Assembly (NCBI GenBank): GCA_017407205.1
Contig: JAFQXA010000023.1
Coordinates: 1 to 49,811, forward strand
Source of the DNA: Clostridia bacterium
GTDB taxonomy: Bacteria > Bacillota > Clostridia > Christensenellales > CAG-138
DNA: 49,811 bases
Reading direction: 5' to 3'
Below, in pieces: positions 26,182 through 35,157 of the stretch. The translations under genes were made by a program, and so were the position numbers. The notes beneath the pieces are model-generated. The model saw only the letters and a list, made by a program, of their open reading frames with translations, was not told the origin of the DNA and searched no databases. Each line of letters begins with the position of its first letter. Position 1 is the first letter of the stretch.

Positions 26182-28836
26182 TCAATATCCTCTGAATGAC
26201 CAGCTGGGCAACCACTGAAGTGCATCTATGTACTTAATGGGTGCAGGATAGCCTGAAATTACGGGATAGAATACTGCAAAAAGTGCTACTGCAAGTGCAA
26301 GCCATATCCATTTTGCATACTTGAATTTGGGATACTTATCCTCAATCTGCTTGAACAAAGCTACTGTAAGCAAGATAATAAAGGGTACTGTTGCAAAGAA
26401 GTGATATTGGAATGTGCATCTTGTTATAAGCATCCAAGGCAAGAAGTTTGCAGCAATAGCTATAACAAATACAACTCTTGCATCAACTTCGGATTTTTCC
26501 TCATAAACCTTATCAAGCTCCATGATGCCTTCCTTACCGTTAAGCCACTTTCTGAAGCTGTTAACTGCCATCTTGCAGATCATTGTAAGTGCACCGATTG
26601 AAGATATCCACCATACAGCAGGGTTGCCCATACCGCTAATTGTTGATGCGGTTTCAGTACCGGGATAATAGCCGATATAGTACCAAACAGGGCGAGCGAT
26701 TACAGGCCACTGATACCAAGGTGATGCATAGCTGTGTGTGGCATCAAGACCGGAGTGATATGAGAACATTCTTTCCTGTTCGGTTATAAAGCGTTCGAAA
26801 CACTTGCCGAGCTTTGCAAATATGCTTATATCGCCATCCAAACAACCGTAATACTTGTAATACGGTATAAATGCAAGGAAGTAAATGAGGAACGGAACAA
26901 TGATATAGAACAAGCAACACCACATAACAGTCTGCGAAACATTGTTCCAATATGTCTTTGCAAGCTCTCTGTCCGCTTTAGACTTTGAAGCTGCAAGCTT
27001 CTTGGCTTCCTTATAACGCTTGATGAACGATGCAAGCAATACAACTGCAAGACCGCCACCTGCATAGAATCCAATCCACTTACTTGCAATGCCAAAGCCG
27101 AAGAAAAGTCCTGCAATACCCAAGGGCTTAAGTGTCTTTTTAAGTCCGTGAGTAAAGAAGTTCATGCGATAATACTGATACATATAGTAATACATCAGTA
27201 TTATGAAAAATACTCCGTAAACATCTATGGTCGCAATTCTCGTTTGTGCAAAATGCATGAAGTCAAATGCGAATATTGCAGCTGTTATAAATGCAAATTC
27301 CCACTTTTTAAATACACGCTTGCCAAAGCAATACATTATCGGCACCATTATGATACCAAATACCGTACCTGCGATACGCCAACCGAATGCGGACATGCCA
27401 AAGATTGCAATACCAATGCTTATAAATAATTTACCGAGCGGCGGATGCGTCCATTCATAGGGATACATACCGTTAAGGTGTTCATATGCTGTCCTTGCAT
27501 GATAAAGTTCGTCAAAGTACATTCCGTTGTAGTATGAGGGATGCTCAGGAACAGTATCAGCTTCATCAATCAAAGCTTCTGCACCCTCACTTATGCTGAC
27601 AGGCATTACACGTTCGCCGTTTACATCAAAGAACGCCATTTCGTTTATCCATGCTTTGCCTTCTGTTACTTCAATCTTCAATGTTTTACCGTTCAATGAA
27701 GCCGCATTGTCAAGCTTCTTCCAACGGTACATGGCACCGTTTTCTATCTGATATGTCATGTTTGAGCCATTCTCATCGGAAACGAGAATTGTGCCCTCGT
27801 CGATACCCGTAAACATCCAGATTGATGAGAACTGTACTTCTTTATCAAAGTTCAGAACGGTCTCTTCACCAAACTCAATTACTTTATAAGTCTGCGGAGC
27901 ACTCGTTGTGCCGAGGTTGAATATTGCAACAACAGCATAAACGACAGTAAGCGCAATGCATGCTATCCAATCCTTTTTTGAGAAGTTAAGCCTTGTATCC
28001 TCAGGGTCATCCAAAATGGGCTTAAGCGGTGTTACCCCTGCTTTCTTTGTGTTTTTTTCGGATATATTGACTTCTTGTGCAACAGCTTTACTATTACCCT
28101 TTTTCTTATTGATTGACTGCATGATTATCAAAGCTGCAACAACTGCAACAACAAATGCAGCGATAAGGTAAATATAAAGTGAGGAACCGCTTTCTTCCGT
28201 GTTTTCTGTTGTTGTATCTTCATTTTGGGTGAGTGTAAAAGGCGAAAAATCAAGAACTGACAGCCCTTCCGTGTTTTCAATCTTTCTTACTGAAAAATCA
28301 TCAAACCATGCTTCGCCGGTACTCGTTGCACCGTAACCGCCAAGTCTTACGCAAACAACCATACTTGTCTGTTCTTCGCCTGTTCGGCCGACAAGTTGTA
28401 CTTCCTGCCAATCATTCGTACCTGTTACGGGCGTTGAAAATGCATATGTATCAACAACGGAGATATTAGCACCGTTTCCGTTTGCAACATTTTCCGTCTT
28501 AACACGGCAAGTAAGCATATAAACGGAATTCGGCTCTGTCTTTACCTGCTGATAGAAGCGAACATCATTCTCCTGAGCAGGAGCTGACAAGTAAGCAACT
28601 GCACCGTCTTCGTAGTCAACTATGCTTGCAGTATATTCATCATGCCATGCTTCTTTACTCCAAAAAGCAAGACCATCAAAGTCGAAAGAGCCGTTACGGA
28701 TAAGCTCTTCATATTCTGCCTCTGCAGTTCCTAATGCCTCTGCAGGCTCTGTAGCTTCAGGTGTTTGTGCGTAAGAGCTGAAAGCAGGCATCAAAACCAA
28801 AAGCATAGCAAGCATTGCAATCAGTATTTTTCGCAT
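26182..28836 (-). CDS. PMT-family membrane glycosyltransferase with lectin-like ectodomain
   Basis: An 884-residue protein. After a signal peptide (about 1-24) an extracellular beta-sandwich of carbohydrate-binding type covers about 40-185 (NGSFDFDGLAFW start, GTNDWQEVQLVG, GEAWFDDFSVRKIE end). A membrane helix lies near 215-238, a charged loop follows, then a helix near 285-305, another beta-rich stretch (about 320-425), and the polytopic PMT core from about 435. The core begins with FDELYHARTA, the Asp-Glu catalytic motif of protein O-mannosyltransferases, and WTHPPLGKLFI. It probably transfers a sugar from a polyprenyl phosphate to an extracellular acceptor. The start at 28836 follows AGGAGG; an earlier in-frame ATG would include that site. 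The upstream neighbour has the same ectodomain. Confidence 0.88.
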   Translation of the reverse strand: MRKILIAMLAMLLVLMPAFSSYAQTPEATEPAEALGTAEAEYEELIRNGSFDFDGLAFWSKEAWHDEYTASIVDYEDGAVAYLSAPAQENDVRFYQQVKTEPNSVYMLTCRVKTENVANGNGANISVVDTYAFSTPVTGTNDWQEVQLVGRTGEEQTSMVVCVRLGGYGATSTGEAWFDDFSVRKIENTEGLSVLDFSPFTLTQNEDTTTENTEESGSSLYIYLIAAFVVAVVAALIIMQSINKKKGNSKAVAQEVNISEKNTKKAGVTPLKPILDDPEDTRLNFSKKDWIACIALTVVYAVVAIFNLGTTSAPQTYKVIEFGEETVLNFDKEVQFSSIWMFTGIDEGTILVSDENGSNMTYQIENGAMYRWKKLDNAASLNGKTLKIEVTEGKAWINEMAFFDVNGERVMPVSISEGAEALIDEADTVPEHPSYYNGMYFDELYHARTAYEHLNGMYPYEWTHPPLGKLFISIGIAIFGMSAFGWRIAGTVFGIIMVPIMYCFGKRVFKKWEFAFITAAIFAFDFMHFAQTRIATIDVYGVFFIILMYYYMYQYYRMNFFTHGLKKTLKPLGIAGLFFGFGIASKWIGFYAGGGLAVVLLASFIKRYKEAKKLAASKSKADRELAKTYWNNVSQTVMWCCLFYIIVPFLIYFLAFIPYYKYYGCLDGDISIFAKLGKCFERFITEQERMFSYHSGLDATHSYASPWYQWPVIARPVWYYIGYYPGTETASTISGMGNPAVWWISSIGALTMICKMAVNSFRKWLNGKEGIMELDKVYEEKSEVDARVVFVIAIAANFLPWMLITRCTFQYHFFATVPFIILLTVALFKQIEDKYPKFKYAKWIWLALAVALFAVFYPVISGYPAPIKYIDALQWLPSWSFRGY

Positions 28837-28866
28837 TGTTTTTCCTCCTAATATTTCCATCTGTAA

Positions 28867-30972
28867 TTATCTGTATTTTTTGCCTGTCAATTTAACATTC
28901 TTTGTTTTAGGCTTTAATGCTTCACTCGTTTCCTTGATTTCGCCCTTAGTTGTAAGAGCAACGGTTGTGTATGCAAAGAACGCATAAGCAATCAAGTTTA
29001 TTATCGAGCCGATAACTATAAATCTGTCATAATTTTCGCCCCAGCCTGCACGCATTGCATTGCCGTCAACTATCGGCAATATTATCGTGAATGCACCCAG
29101 GACGTTTATGAGCAAACCTGCACTAACTGCAACGAACGCAAGGAAAAGTCTCCTGTCATTATATCCGCACATTGCAACTGCAACGAGTATAAGTACGGGA
29201 GCCAAATATCTCTCGTGCATATAGTGACCGAAAATAAAGAGTGAGAAGAGCAAGAATGCCATTATAAGGAATACGCAATACTTGTTCTTTTTTCTTCCGA
29301 GTATATACAGTACCCAAGAAAATACAACGGATACCGCCATCATGATTGTACCGAACTGTTTGTAGGTTAAGCCTAAAGCAAATATTTCGCCGGAGCTTCT
29401 CCAGTTTGCACCAACAAGACCGAAGAGGTTATATGCCTCAATAGTTGCATAATCATATCCGCCCAATGTGCTGAAATACTTATCATAAATTGAAGTTGCA
29501 AGGCGTGTAATATAAGGTACAAAGCCTTCGCCTTCGCTTATCGGGAAGAACGGAACAAAGAGCAAGAATATTATACCAACTGCTGATATAACTGCTGCAA
29601 GAGTTTTTACCAAGAGCTCTATTCTTTCCTTGCCTGATTTTGCATCGATTATATACATGAGATAAACGAGCGCATATACGGGACCAACCATAAGCGCCTG
29701 CGGTTTTACAACTATTGCAATACCGTATACAAGACCTGCCCAAATAAGCTTTTTGTCACTCAACAAAATTGCAGATGCTATAAGAAGCATTGTAAGTACC
29801 GAGTCTATCTGTGCCCATGCACCCGATATGAATGCCATAACAGGGCTGAATGCAACAAACGCCGTAACCGTATATGTTACTGCCTTTGTAAGATTATGCT
29901 TCTTTGCAAGGGCGTAGATGAGATATGTTGCACCCAGGTCACACAATATTGCAGGAAGCTTGATTACAAACATATATCCTGCCGTGCCACTTGAAAGACC
30001 AAAGAATTTTGCAACGCCCGTCATTGCAGCAAGCACATACATATATCCCGGAGGATAGTCGCACCAGCTGTCATAAAACTGACCAAGAGGAACTTCTGCG
30101 GCTCTTATTCCCCAGAAAGTAAAGCAGTTTACATCAAAGTAATAGCCTGTGATTGATAGTGCAAGTATCAATCTTAAAAGTAATGCGCCAATAAGCATGC
30201 CGATTATCGGTGTGGGGAACTTTTTGTCTGCAAGATGCTCCCTGCCTTTGTCGATACTTGTTTTTGGTCTTACAAAGAACCAATAGCAAGCAAAGCCTAC
30301 TGCCAACAAAATGACCGCCATTGCAACAAACAATGTCAAAAGGTCATATATTTCCTGTGCTGTGGGATGATTCACCGTTCCAACTCCTCCATCCTGATTT
30401 TCTCCTGTATTAGTATTTGAATCGTTGCCTGAAGTTTCAAATTCTGAAAAATCGGCAACTGTCATTCCTGTAACATCGTCAAGCTTTTCAATCTTAAAGT
30501 CATCAAACCATGCTTTGCCGATGCTTGTTGCACCGTATCCGCCTATTCTAAGGCAAACTGTTATCCTGTTCTGATTTTCAGCAGGTTTTCCTACCAAGGA
30601 AATCTCTTGCCAGTCATTTGTTCCTAAAACAGCATCGGATGTTGCAAACGAATTGATTATTGAAATGTTTGCACCGCTTCCGTTTTCAACATTCTCCGTC
30701 TTCACTTTACACGAAATCTTGTAATTCGAATTCGGTTCAACATCAAAATCACGGCAAAAACGCACATCGTTTTCTTCATTTGCTTCAACAAGCACAACTT
30801 CGTTGCCGTCAAGCGATATAACCTGTGCTGTATCGCCGCTTGTCCACATTTGCTCGTACCAACCGCTTGTATCCGAAAAATCGGTTTCATAAATCAAATT
30901 CTGCGCCAAAGCAACATTATAGCTCAAGCACAGTAAAGTGATAACTAACAAGCTTGCAATTATCTTGCGCAT
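28867..30972 (-). CDS. GPI18-like membrane glycosyltransferase with lectin-like ectodomain
   Basis: A 701-residue protein. It has a signal peptide (about 1-24), an ectodomain (about 25-165) closely similar to that of the next gene (shared ENDVRF, CxVKTENV, NGxGANIS, GTNDWQEI, RIGGYGATS, AWFDDF), an acidic linker, a membrane helix near 207-230, and a core of about ten helices. GYYFDVNCFTFWG, YPPGYMYVL and HERYLAPVLIL resemble the GPI18/PIG-V class of polyprenyl-phosphate-sugar transferases. The donor and acceptor are unknown. The start at 30972 has GGAG six bases upstream. It lies 30 bases before the PMT gene, so the two are probably made together. Confidence 0.82.
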   Translation of the reverse strand: MRKIIASLLVITLLCLSYNVALAQNLIYETDFSDTSGWYEQMWTSGDTAQVISLDGNEVVLVEANEENDVRFCRDFDVEPNSNYKISCKVKTENVENGSGANISIINSFATSDAVLGTNDWQEISLVGKPAENQNRITVCLRIGGYGATSIGKAWFDDFKIEKLDDVTGMTVADFSEFETSGNDSNTNTGENQDGGVGTVNHPTAQEIYDLLTLFVAMAVILLAVGFACYWFFVRPKTSIDKGREHLADKKFPTPIIGMLIGALLLRLILALSITGYYFDVNCFTFWGIRAAEVPLGQFYDSWCDYPPGYMYVLAAMTGVAKFFGLSSGTAGYMFVIKLPAILCDLGATYLIYALAKKHNLTKAVTYTVTAFVAFSPVMAFISGAWAQIDSVLTMLLIASAILLSDKKLIWAGLVYGIAIVVKPQALMVGPVYALVYLMYIIDAKSGKERIELLVKTLAAVISAVGIIFLLFVPFFPISEGEGFVPYITRLATSIYDKYFSTLGGYDYATIEAYNLFGLVGANWRSSGEIFALGLTYKQFGTIMMAVSVVFSWVLYILGRKKNKYCVFLIMAFLLFSLFIFGHYMHERYLAPVLILVAVAMCGYNDRRLFLAFVAVSAGLLINVLGAFTIILPIVDGNAMRAGWGENYDRFIVIGSIINLIAYAFFAYTTVALTTKGEIKETSEALKPKTKNVKLTGKKYR

Positions 30973-31019
30973 AGAATTCTCCATTAAAAATACTTAAACA
31001 TATATATATTATCAAATAT

Positions 31020-33281
31020 TCACGACGTTATCAACTTTTGTAATGAAGCAATATCCCTTGAATTTATTTTTGCGTCACTGTTCATGTCTGCATATACCTT
31101 TTTTTCTTCTGTTAAATACGGATTTAAAACCTCTCTTTGAAGCATTGCAATGTCCCTCGAGTTTACTTTTCCGTCACCGTTTACATCACCCATGAGAATT
31201 TCTTCGGTATCATCATTCTCATATAATTTAACTTGCTTACCATACCAGATGCCCCCCAGCTTTTTCCAGCTGGCTGCATTTTCGCTTTTATAGAACACTG
31301 TTACTTCACTTCCCTCAAAAATCGCTTCAGAAGTTTTGTCGGGCACTTTACCGTCAAAAATCGCTTTTTTAAGTGAAATACAATTTGCAAATGCACGGTA
31401 TCCGATTTCTCTTACATTTTTTCCAAGCTCAATTTTTTCAAGTGCTGTGCAGTTTTCAAAAGCTCGCTCTCCGATTTTTTCAACTGTATCGGGAATATAA
31501 ATTTCTTTTAAGGAAGAGCATTTATAAAACGCATAATTCCCGATAAAATCGCATCCGCTTCCAAGCTTCACGCTCTCAAGAGAAATACATTCATAAAATA
31601 GATTTTCACCTATCACGCTCACAGAATCCGGTATGGAAACACTTAAAAGCCCTTTGCAACCCACAAAAGCCGATTCATCAATCGTGGTCAAGCTGTCAGG
31701 CAAAGCAACACTTTTAAGTGCCGTACAGTTTGAAAAAGCACCGAATCCAATAGTATCAAGTCCTTGCGGAAGTTCTATGCTCTTCAAGCTTTCACAGTAA
31801 GCAAAAGCTTCTTCACCGATTGAAGCAACACTTTCAGGCAGGATTACATTATCAAGCGTTGCACATCCATAGAACATAGCATCCGCAATTACCAAAATGC
31901 TTTCAGGAAGAGTTACTGATTCAAGATTTTTGCAATTAAAAAATACCGCCTTATCGAGATTTATAACACTTATAGGAATGTTTACATGCTTCATGGCAGA
32001 ATTTGCAAAAGCCATGTAACCAACCGTTTTCAGCTTTTCGGGCATTATCACAGCATCAGCTTTGCTTTGCGAAAAAGCAAGCTTTCCTATCTGCTCTGTA
32101 TTATCATTGATTATGATTATTCCTGTCTTGCCCATCGGGCAGAGAACCAAGCTTTTCTCGTCCTTTGAGAAGAGTATTCCGTCGGTTGCCTTAAAGCTTT
32201 CATTTTCATCCGAAACATTAAATTCATACAAGCTGCTGCAATTTACAAATGCGTTATCACCTATTGTTTTTACATTTTTGCCAAATGTAACACTTTCTAA
32301 ATAGTGACAATTTGAAAACGCATTTTCAGAAATCGCGATAACGCTGTCGCCTGTTTCAACGGTTTTAGCAGTACTGTTTTTAAAAGTGTTTGCACCGATT
32401 CCGATAACTGTTTTTCCGTCAATGCTTTCGGGTATCACTACATCAAGATCGGAGCCGTTATAGAGCACAAGTTCTACTCCTCCGTCCACATCACAATATG
32501 AAAAGTCGCTATTATTCTCTTTTTCTTCATACTCACTGACAGTATAGCCTTCAAATACGGTTTGATTTTCCCAAGCTTCTTTATTTTCGTTAGTAAAATA
32601 TATTGAAAATTCGTGTGCAGTATTTTCAAAAACGGCTTCACCGACACTTGACGGCACACTTCCCAGGAAAACAGCTTCACTTAAAAGCTCGCAATTTGCA
32701 AAAGCGTGGTCTCCTATTTTATCGGTCGCTCGTCCGAATTTTACATTTCTCAATGAAGTTGCACTTTCAAAAGCAAATCGACCAACTGACACAAGTTCAT
32801 CGCAAAGCTCTGCTGAAAGCAGAGCTTCACAACCAACGAACGCATAATCCCGAATGGTTTTAAGAGCTTTTGAAAAATCAACTTTGTAGAGCTCCTTGCA
32901 GGCGGCAAATGCACTCTCGCCTATTTCCTCAACACCGTTTCCCATATCGACATATTCAAGATTTTTTAATCCGCAAAAAGCCGATGCACCTATTTTCGTT
33001 ACGCTGTCGGGTATCATAATGCGTTTTATTTTGGAATTATTATAAAAAGCATAGTCTCCTATTTGCGTAACAGCTTTTCCTTCCCAAAACTCAGGTATTA
33101 CAAGCTCTTCACAATCATCTTTAATGCCTTTTACAGTAAGCGTTGAATCTGTATTTTCCGTAAATATAAACTGAGCATCGTTATCCTGTGTTGCCAGGCT
33201 CATATTTTGTAAAACCAAAAGTAAAACAAATACAGCAATCGCTATGAAAACGGAGTATGTTAATACTGTTTTTTGTTTCAT
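31020..33281 (-). CDS. BspA-type leucine-rich-repeat surface protein with C-terminal dockerin
   Basis: A 753-residue predicted secreted protein. The N-terminal hydrophobic segment (about 8-28) is a signal peptide or anchor. Two blocks of about 22-residue LRR_5 repeats (roughly 60-220 and 265-660), with the pattern IGxxAFxxCxxLxxVxLPxSVxxI, form an extended solenoid. They are broken by an insert near 235-265. Residues about 695-752 are a type I dockerin: two calcium loops, DVNGDGKVNSRD and DMNSDAKINSRD, each followed by IAxLQ. A cohesin partner should exist elsewhere. It has GAGG before the ATG and its own promoter. It may be the first gene of the glycosyltransferase operon (48-base gap), which makes it a candidate for glycosylation; that is inference. 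Confidence 0.9.
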   Translation of the reverse strand: MKQKTVLTYSVFIAIAVFVLLLVLQNMSLATQDNDAQFIFTENTDSTLTVKGIKDDCEELVIPEFWEGKAVTQIGDYAFYNNSKIKRIMIPDSVTKIGASAFCGLKNLEYVDMGNGVEEIGESAFAACKELYKVDFSKALKTIRDYAFVGCEALLSAELCDELVSVGRFAFESATSLRNVKFGRATDKIGDHAFANCELLSEAVFLGSVPSSVGEAVFENTAHEFSIYFTNENKEAWENQTVFEGYTVSEYEEKENNSDFSYCDVDGGVELVLYNGSDLDVVIPESIDGKTVIGIGANTFKNSTAKTVETGDSVIAISENAFSNCHYLESVTFGKNVKTIGDNAFVNCSSLYEFNVSDENESFKATDGILFSKDEKSLVLCPMGKTGIIIINDNTEQIGKLAFSQSKADAVIMPEKLKTVGYMAFANSAMKHVNIPISVINLDKAVFFNCKNLESVTLPESILVIADAMFYGCATLDNVILPESVASIGEEAFAYCESLKSIELPQGLDTIGFGAFSNCTALKSVALPDSLTTIDESAFVGCKGLLSVSIPDSVSVIGENLFYECISLESVKLGSGCDFIGNYAFYKCSSLKEIYIPDTVEKIGERAFENCTALEKIELGKNVREIGYRAFANCISLKKAIFDGKVPDKTSEAIFEGSEVTVFYKSENAASWKKLGGIWYGKQVKLYENDDTEEILMGDVNGDGKVNSRDIAMLQREVLNPYLTEEKKVYADMNSDAKINSRDIASLQKLITS

Positions 33282-33322
33282 GCGTATTTTCCTCCATCAA
33301 GCTGATTATCCTATTTAACAAC

Positions 33323-33351
33323 ATTATACAGCACCTCAATTGTGCAGTAAA
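33323..33351 (-). promoter_or_regulatory. Sigma-A promoter for the LRR-dockerin gene
   Basis: Minus strand: TTTACT (33346-33351), 17-bp spacer, perfect TATAAT (33323-33328), about 42 bases before the start codon. Confidence 0.65.
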
Positions 33352-33426
33352 TGCAAAAACAAAGCAAAATGTATCAATCTTAACTCTCATGTTACGGTTT
33401 TGTCACAATCTTTGGCTTTACAAATA

Positions 33427-33455
33427 TTGACTTTAATTTGCTTGAGTGCTATCTT
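33427..33455 (+). promoter_or_regulatory. Sigma-A promoter for the hrcA operon
   Basis: TTGACT (33427-33432), 17-bp spacer, TATCTT (33450-33455). The expected transcript start is near 33462, just upstream of the CIRCE operator. A lone CIRCE half-site GAGTGCTA (33444-33451) overlaps the spacer and -10. Confidence 0.65.
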
Positions 33456-33466
33456 ATTCACAGGGT

Positions 33467-33493
33467 TTAGCACTCCCGTATCATGAGTGCTAA
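33467..33493. promoter_or_regulatory. CIRCE operator (HrcA binding site)
   Basis: A perfect consensus inverted repeat, TTAGCACTC-N9-GAGTGCTAA. It lies at the start of the hrcA-grpE-dnaK-dnaJ transcript and is the known binding site of the HrcA repressor, so the operon is autoregulated and heat-inducible. Confidence 0.97.
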
Positions 33494-33519
33494 CAATGAA
33501 GAAAGGATCCTGCAAAAAA

Positions 33520-34560
33520 GTGTCATTGGATTTGCGAAAAATACGCATACTTCAGGCGATAATAGATGACTACATACTCACGGCTTCACCCGTGGGCTCG
33601 CGTGCTATTTCAAAGCATCCCGACATTAACCTTTCTTCCGCAACAATAAGAAACGAGATGTCGGACCTTGAAGAGTACGGTTATCTTGAACAGCCCCATA
33701 CGTCCGCAGGAAGAATCCCGTCCGATAAAGCATACAGATATTATGTTAACAGCATGATGCAGCGTGCTATGCTTACAGAAGACGAATTGAAATTTATCGA
33801 GCAGCATTTTTCACGTACTGTGGACGATGCAGACAAGATAATAAGACAAACTGCTATGGTTCTCTCGGATATGACAAATTATGCAACAATGGTGTTGCCT
33901 CCCAACCCTTCGGCAATAAGACTTCGCAGAATAGAGTTAGTTCCTGTTACCGACGGAAAAGCACTTGTTGTGATTGTAACAAATCTTGGTGTTTCAAGTG
34001 ATACTCTCATCAGAATCCCAAAAGGCATTACAGCGGACAGATTGCACCAGCTTTCAAATATGCTTACAGACAATTTTGCAAACTGTCGCATAGAAGATAT
34101 CACAGCAAACAAAATTGCGTTAATGACCGACATTTTGGGTTCCGGTAAAGAATATATTGATGAAATGCTCGCTCGCTTTAAGGGTACGATTTTGACAAAC
34201 AAAAGCAATGTTGAATTTTTCGGCACATCAAAGCTTTTGGATTATCCTGAGTACAGTGATGTTGATAAAGCAAAGGCATTGCTTGACACAATAGAAAGAA
34301 AAGATTCTTTCAAAACGGCAATAAGCGGAGCTTCAAACCTTGAGTTTTCAATAACAATCGGAAGCGAAAACAATGACCCTATAATAAAGGATTGCAGTGT
34401 TGTTACAGCGACATACCGTGTAAGCGGTGAAAAGCTTGGTTCCCTTGGAGTTATAGGACCGACAAGAATGGATTATTCACGAGTACTTGCACTTTTGGAG
34501 CACTTCGGAAAGAGCCTGGGTACAGTACTTACAAATATGATAGATGAGGAGAACAACTAA
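33520..34560 (+). CDS. hrcA: Heat-inducible transcription repressor HrcA
   Basis: A 346-residue repressor of class I heat-shock genes. The N-terminal winged helix (about 1-100) reads LRKIRILQAIIDDYILTASPVGSRAIS, SSATIRNEMSDLEEYGYLEQPHTSAGRIPSDKAYRYYV. The rest is the dimerisation/GAF-like region. I start it at the GTG at 33520, which aligns with the family start and has AAAGGA 12 bases upstream; earlier in-frame starts at 33487 and 33496 overlap the CIRCE operator and lack a ribosome binding site. It overlaps or abuts grpE and controls this operon through CIRCE. Confidence 0.95.
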   Translation: MSLDLRKIRILQAIIDDYILTASPVGSRAISKHPDINLSSATIRNEMSDLEEYGYLEQPHTSAGRIPSDKAYRYYVNSMMQRAMLTEDELKFIEQHFSRTVDDADKIIRQTAMVLSDMTNYATMVLPPNPSAIRLRRIELVPVTDGKALVVIVTNLGVSSDTLIRIPKGITADRLHQLSNMLTDNFANCRIEDITANKIALMTDILGSGKEYIDEMLARFKGTILTNKSNVEFFGTSKLLDYPEYSDVDKAKALLDTIERKDSFKTAISGASNLEFSITIGSENNDPIIKDCSVVTATYRVSGEKLGSLGVIGPTRMDYSRVLALLEHFGKSLGTVLTNMIDEENN

Positions 34561-34561
34561 A

Positions 34562-35098
34562 TTGAAAAACAGCAAAAAGCCTACGGCTCCCGAAACAGAG
34601 CAGGTAAAAGAAGAAGTTCAGGTCATAGAGCTTTCAAAAGAAGAATTTGAAACACTCAAAACTCACATTGAAACGCTCCAGAAAGAAAAAGATGAGACTG
34701 TTGCACTCGCACAAAGACTTCAGGCAGACTTTGATAACTTTCGCAAACGCAACGCCTCAGTTTACACGGAAAGCCGCGAAGAAGGTATACGGACAGCAAT
34801 AAGTGAATTGCTACCGATACTTGACGGTTTTGACAGGGCTTTTCAGAATACGGAGTCAATCGATGCATCATGGGGAGACGGTATAAAGCTTCTGCACAAG
34901 CAAATGATAGATCAGCTTTCAAAGCTTGGTCTTGAAGAAATCCCGACGGACACGGGTTTTAATCCCGAATTCCACGAAGCAGTAATGCAGGTCGAAAGCG
35001 AAGAAAAAGAAAGCGGTGATATAGTTGATGTTTACCGCAAGGGCTATAAAGTAAAAGATAAAATAATAAGACACAGTATGGTAATCGTTGCAAAATAA
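34562..35098 (+). CDS. grpE: Nucleotide exchange factor GrpE
   Basis: A 178-residue co-chaperone that releases ADP from DnaK. A charged, disordered N-terminus is followed by a long coiled-coil helix (about 30-80, FETLKTHIETLQKEKDE) and the family motif LQADFDNFRKRN near 57-68. A beta-wing domain ends the protein (GLEEIPTDTGFNPEFHEAV, then GDIVDVYRKGYKVKDKIIRHSMVIVAK). I prefer the TTG start at 34562 with GAGGAG 10 bases upstream, just after the hrcA stop. An in-frame ATG at 34544 inside hrcA has no ribosome binding site. Confidence 0.95.
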   Translation: MKNSKKPTAPETEQVKEEVQVIELSKEEFETLKTHIETLQKEKDETVALAQRLQADFDNFRKRNASVYTESREEGIRTAISELLPILDGFDRAFQNTESIDASWGDGIKLLHKQMIDQLSKLGLEEIPTDTGFNPEFHEAVMQVESEEKESGDIVDVYRKGYKVKDKIIRHSMVIVAK

Positions 35099-35157
35099 AA
35101 GCAACGCATAAAATAAATAATAAACAGTATTAAATGAAATTTTAGGAGGATATAAAA

